The translations under genes were made by a program, and so were the position numbers. The notes under the pieces were generated by a model. That model did not search any database and had not been told where the DNA came from. It saw only the letters and a list, made by a program, of their open reading frames with translations. A DNA stretch of 64,000 nt from Actinobacteria bacterium OK074 (GTDB lineage Bacteria; Actinomycetota; Actinomycetes; Streptomycetales; Streptomycetaceae): assembly GCA_001298575.1 (NCBI GenBank), contig LJCV01000275.1, positions 175,230 through 239,229 on the forward strand, given 5' to 3'. Of this stretch, positions 61,527-64,000 are shown in pieces; the stretch's first letter is position 1, and the number at the start of each line of letters is the position of its first letter.

Positions 61527-62062
61527 CGCCGGACGCCTACGACGGCCGAGCCGACGGGAGCCGCAGGGCCGACGGGAGCCGAGGGGCCAAGGGAAGCCAC
61601 AGGGCCGACGGGAGCCGAGGGCCCGAGGGAATCCGCAGGACCGACGGGAGCCACGGGACCGACCGCCGTGTCCGGTGGCCCGCCCCGTGCCCGCACCTCC
61701 GCGGTGAACGGGCCGCGCCCGGCCGTCGCCGTGACGTCCGAGATCTCGCCCAGCACCACGCACCGCACCAGCCGTCCGCCCTGCGCGCGTGCGACGCGGT
61801 CCGCCGTACCGCAGGCCGCCTCGCCCCCGTCCGTCCAGCGGTCCGCCGCCGCGAGCGCCGCCAGGTCGGCCGCGGCGGCGGCCCGGTGCCGGGCGATCAC
61901 GGCCTGCCCCGCCGCCAGCACGGCGCCGAAGACGACACACAGCCCGGCGATGGCACAGACGCACCACACGCTCGCGGACCCCCGGTCACGACGGCCGCCC
62001 CGCCCGGCCTCCAGGAACCGCCACGGCCACCCCGCGCGCGCCCGGAACCCCCGTTTCGTCAC
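61502..62062 (-). CDS. Tad-locus secreted/membrane protein (Rv3654c-like) with repeat tail
   Basis: The GTG at 62062 overlaps the TadE-like gene's stop by 4 bp (GTGA) and gives 186 aa. A basic head is followed by one membrane helix (SASVWCVCAIAGLCVVFGAV) and AVIARHRAAAAADLAALAAA, a hallmark of TadE/TadG-type pilus-assembly proteins. The C-terminal 45 residues are an imperfect GPSAPVGPVASL repeat. Last gene of the Tad cluster. Confidence 0.75.
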   Translation of the reverse strand: MTKRGFRARAGWPWRFLEAGRGGRRDRGSASVWCVCAIAGLCVVFGAVLAAGQAVIARHRAAAAADLAALAAADRWTDGGEAACGTADRVARAQGGRLVRCVVLGEISDVTATAGRGPFTAEVRARGGPPDTAVGPVAPVGPADSLGPSAPVGPVASLGPSAPVGPAAPVGSAVVGVRRQAEEAAP

Positions 62063-62454
62063 CGCGCCTCCCCCACCGTCTCCTCCGCCAACGCCACCGC
62101 CTGGTCGCCCAGTTCGAACGGCACCGCGTCCAGCCCCGGCGGGTGCGCCACCACGGTCACCCGCACCAGGTCGCCCTCCCTGCCCACGGTGACCCTCGCC
62201 CCGTCCGGCGCGGCCCGCCGGGCCACCTCCGTGACCGCGCCGGGCGGATCCTGCCGTGCCGCCGCCCGCGCCCCCGCGCGGGCCGCGTCCACGCACTGGA
62301 GCTGCGCGTTGGCGGCCAACAGGGCACAGACGAGAGCCATCGCGAACAGCACCAGGGCAGGCAGCACCACGGCCGCCTCGGCGGTCACGAAGCCCCGGTC
62401 CCGCCACCGTCCGCCCACGCGCCGTCCGCGGACGCCTCGCTCACATCCGGACAT
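62059..62454 (-). CDS. TadE-like pilus assembly protein
   Basis: The ATG at 62454 (MSGCERGVRGRRVGGRW) gives 131 aa. The TadE signature is DRGFVTAEAAVVLPALVLFA with a following membrane helix; AAVLPALV with a Glu at +5-like position resembles type IV pilin cleavage sites. The rest is a periplasm-type domain (ARVTVGREGDLVRVTVVAHP). It overlaps the pilin-like gene by 14 bp and the next gene by 4 bp. Confidence 0.8.
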   Translation of the reverse strand: MSGCERGVRGRRVGGRWRDRGFVTAEAAVVLPALVLFAMALVCALLAANAQLQCVDAARAGARAAARQDPPGAVTEVARRAAPDGARVTVGREGDLVRVTVVAHPPGLDAVPFELGDQAVALAEETVGEAR

Positions 62455-62671
62455 CGAGCGCCCGCTCCACGATGCCCTGCAACGCCGCACTGACCTCACC
62501 ACTCGTCAGCACCTTGTACAGCAGTGCCGCGAACCCGACCGCCGCAATAATTCCTACGGCATATTCGGACGTCACCATTCCGACGTCCCGCCGCACCACC
62601 GCCCGCACCCTGCACACCTTGTGCACCTCGCGCGCCAGCATCCGCACCCGCACTCGTACCGTCTTGCTCAT
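62441..62671 (-). CDS. DUF4244 Flp-pilin-like small protein
   Basis: The ATG at 62671 (MSKTVRVRVRMLAREVHKVC) gives 76 aa. A basic leader precedes RDVGMVTSEYAVGIIAAVGF, where the glycine followed by M-V-T-S-E-Y is a class III prepilin cleavage pattern with the conserved Glu 5. It is then probably the Flp-type pilin subunit of the Tad apparatus. Confidence 0.82.
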   Translation of the reverse strand: MSKTVRVRVRMLAREVHKVCRVRAVVRRDVGMVTSEYAVGIIAAVGFAALLYKVLTSGEVSAALQGIVERALDVRM

Positions 62672-62690
62672 CTCAGCCCCCGTAGGTTCA

Positions 62691-62710
62691 GTTTCGTTTC
62701 GTTTCGTTTC
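62691..62710. repeat. Pentanucleotide repeat (GTTTC)x4 before the pilin-like gene
   Basis: Four exact units lie 20-39 bp upstream of the minus-strand pilin-like start, in its 5' leader. Slippage there could change promoter or leader spacing. Confidence 0.85.
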
Positions 62711-62777
62711 ACGCCGTCCACCGAACTCCGTCGTCCGCAGTCCGCGCGGCGCACTCGCGCATCCCGTCATCGCCCCC

Positions 62778-63623
62778 TCATCCACCACCCCCTCCCGGCA
62801 CACCGCCCCCGCCCAGCAGCCCTCCCGCCAGGCCGATCACCACCGGCAGCACGCCCACCGCGAGGAACGCCGGCAGGAAGCACAGCCCCACCGGAGCGGT
62901 GATCAACACGCCCGCCCGCCGCGCCCGTTCGGTCGCCCGGCGCCCCCACTCCGCGCGGGCCTCGGCGGCGAACCGGACCACCGGCAGCGCCGCCGGGGCA
63001 CCCGAGTCGCCGGCTCGTTCCAGCAGCCTCGCCAGCGCCCCGGCACCGGGCAGCGCGGCGAGCCTGCGCCACGCCTCGGCCGGCTCACCGCCGAGCCGGA
63101 CCTCGGCCGCACCCAGCGCCAACCGCTCCCCGACCGGCCCTTCGAGCGCCTCCCCGACCGCCTGCGCGGCCGCCACGGGACTCGCCCCCGCCGCGATGCA
63201 CGCGGCCAACAGATCCGCCGCGAGCGGCAGTTGCCGAGCGGCGACGGCACCGTCGTACTCCCCGTACTCCGGTACGACACCGGAAGCGCCGCTCCGCCGG
63301 ACCCGCCGCCACTCCATCCCGGCGCCCGCGACGAGCCCGAGCAGCAGCCCGCCCAAGCCGCCGACCAGCACCCAGGCGGCACACACCACCCCGGCCACCG
63401 GCGCCCACCGCCGCAGCCGGGCCGGCGTCAGGAACCCCGGCCGTGCGCGTCGCGCCCCGGACGCCTCCGCTGCCCGCACGGTGTCCAGCGCCTCCACCAG
63501 GACCGCGCCGAGCCGCCGCCGGAACCTCCGCTCGCGCCGCGCCGCACACAGCCCCCGCGCCAGCCACCACAGGGCGGCCACGCCGACCAGCACCCACAGC
63601 CTGTGGACGATCTCCGCGCTCAT
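62778..63623 (-). CDS. TadC-like type II secretion F-domain protein
   Basis: The ATG at 63623 (MSAEIVHRLWVLVGVAALWW) gives 281 aa. Membrane helices at both ends flank the T2SF domain: LPLAADLLAACIAAGASPVA, ALGAAEVRLGGEPAEAWRRL, and the C-terminal AGVLITAPVGLCFLPAFLAV. TadC is the inner-membrane platform of the Tad pilus. It overlaps the upstream TadB-like gene by 4 bp and ends in a Gly-rich tail. Confidence 0.82.
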   Translation of the reverse strand: MSAEIVHRLWVLVGVAALWWLARGLCAARRERRFRRRLGAVLVEALDTVRAAEASGARRARPGFLTPARLRRWAPVAGVVCAAWVLVGGLGGLLLGLVAGAGMEWRRVRRSGASGVVPEYGEYDGAVAARQLPLAADLLAACIAAGASPVAAAQAVGEALEGPVGERLALGAAEVRLGGEPAEAWRRLAALPGAGALARLLERAGDSGAPAALPVVRFAAEARAEWGRRATERARRAGVLITAPVGLCFLPAFLAVGVLPVVIGLAGGLLGGGGVPGGGGG

Positions 63624-64000
63624 GCCGCCTCCGCCGCCCGTACGATCCGCAGCGCCCACCACAGCCCCGCGGTCTCCAGCGCCCCGCCGACCGCCAGGCA
63701 GGCCAGTCCGGGGCCGGTGTGCAGCAGCACGTGCAGCGGGTCGGCGCCGAGTGCCGTGCCGAGCAGCAGGCCCAGGACGGGCAGCCCGGCAAGCATCACC
63801 GCCGTGGCCCGGGCGCCCGCCAACTGGGCGCGCAGGTCGGCCCGTTGGGTCCGTTCGGCGCGCAGCGCGGCCTCCAGACGGTCGAGCCCGGACGCCAGGC
63901 CCGCGCCCCGGTCGACGGCCACCCGCCAGCAGGCGGCCAGGCCGAGCAGCCCCTCGGCGCCCGGCTGCCGGGCCACGTCCGCGAGCGCGCCGGGCACGTC
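63620..64000 (-). CDS. TadB-like type II secretion F-domain protein (partial, cut by the right edge)
   Basis: Only the C-terminal part (about 126 codons) is present. AACWRVAVDRGAGLASGLDR and RAQLAGARATAVMLAGLPVL, then LETAGLWWALRIVRAAEAA, match the end of TadB with its two last membrane helices. The gene continues past 64000. Its stop overlaps the TadC start (ATGA). Confidence 0.78.
   Translation of the reverse strand, partial: DVPGALADVARQPGAEGLLGLAACWRVAVDRGAGLASGLDRLEAALRAERTQRADLRAQLAGARATAVMLAGLPVLGLLLGTALGADPLHVLLHTGPGLACLAVGGALETAGLWWALRIVRAAEAA

Noticed and set aside
1..64000. CRISPR arrays
   Set aside because: No series of spaced direct repeats was seen anywhere in the window.

Overview
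The window is high-GC Streptomyces-type chromosomal DNA. The evidence is GTG/TTG starts, very high third-position GC, a conservon, a WhiJ/DUF397-type locus and a block in the order tmk, topA, hppA, bldG that is known from Streptomyces coelicolor. It divides into an accessory half (about 1-41.4 kb) and a core half (about 41.5-64 kb). The border lies at a tRNA-Thr(CGT) gene at 41.5 kb, next to a tyrosine-integrase element.

Layout. 1-5 kb is a decay zone. It holds a partial 2H phosphoesterase, an amber-broken gene, the wreck of a TOTE conflict-system gene (primase plus a scrap of helicase), an intact PhzF protein and the ends of a dead transposon. 4.9-9.7 kb (minus strand) holds two PP2C-like phosphatases, an EEP-fold hydrolase, a LexA-like repressor without a visible protease dyad and a TPR regulator. 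10-15.7 kb carries two CPBP membrane-protease genes. One sits in a tightly overlapping cassette of a 56-aa peptide, a CPBP protease, a glutamine-synthetase-like protein and a GntR-like regulator. 16-21.7 kb has an acyl-CoA-dehydrogenase-like protein, a conservon (CvnA-D-like genes plus a GAF protein) and an anti-sigma-like ATPase. The ATPase diverges from an XRE/DUF397 pair. 23-26 kb is a patchwork of fragments, CutA, a small operator-controlled gene pair and an IS transposase.

27.7-35.8 kb is the most interesting segment. Eight plus-strand genes, mostly joined by 4-bp ATGA overlaps, encode a class III aminotransferase, a TylF-like methyltransferase, a PF14907-type nucleotidyltransferase, an APH-like kinase, an HPr-kinase-like protein, a Gfo/Idh/MocA oxidoreductase, a nucleotidylyltransferase with the GCFDLLHAGH motif and a Nudix hydrolase. 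A TPR-type HTH regulator is transcribed divergently. I do not recognise this set as a described pathway. It looks like a route to a nucleotide-activated, aminated and methylated metabolite, or a stand-alone version of lasso-peptide tailoring chemistry.

36-41.4 kb holds a lincosamide-type nucleotidyltransferase, a complete 899-bp IS5-type insertion sequence with terminal repeats, a MazG-like pseudogene, an excisionase and an integrase. The core half then runs: secreted tripeptidyl-peptidase-like hydrolase, DNA polymerase III delta', MFS-thymidylate kinase fusion, topoisomerase I, a methyltransferase, a lipoprotein, H+-pyrophosphatase, anti-sigma factor, BldG, a MrfA/YprA-like helicase, and the distal part of a Tad pilus cluster that runs off the right edge.
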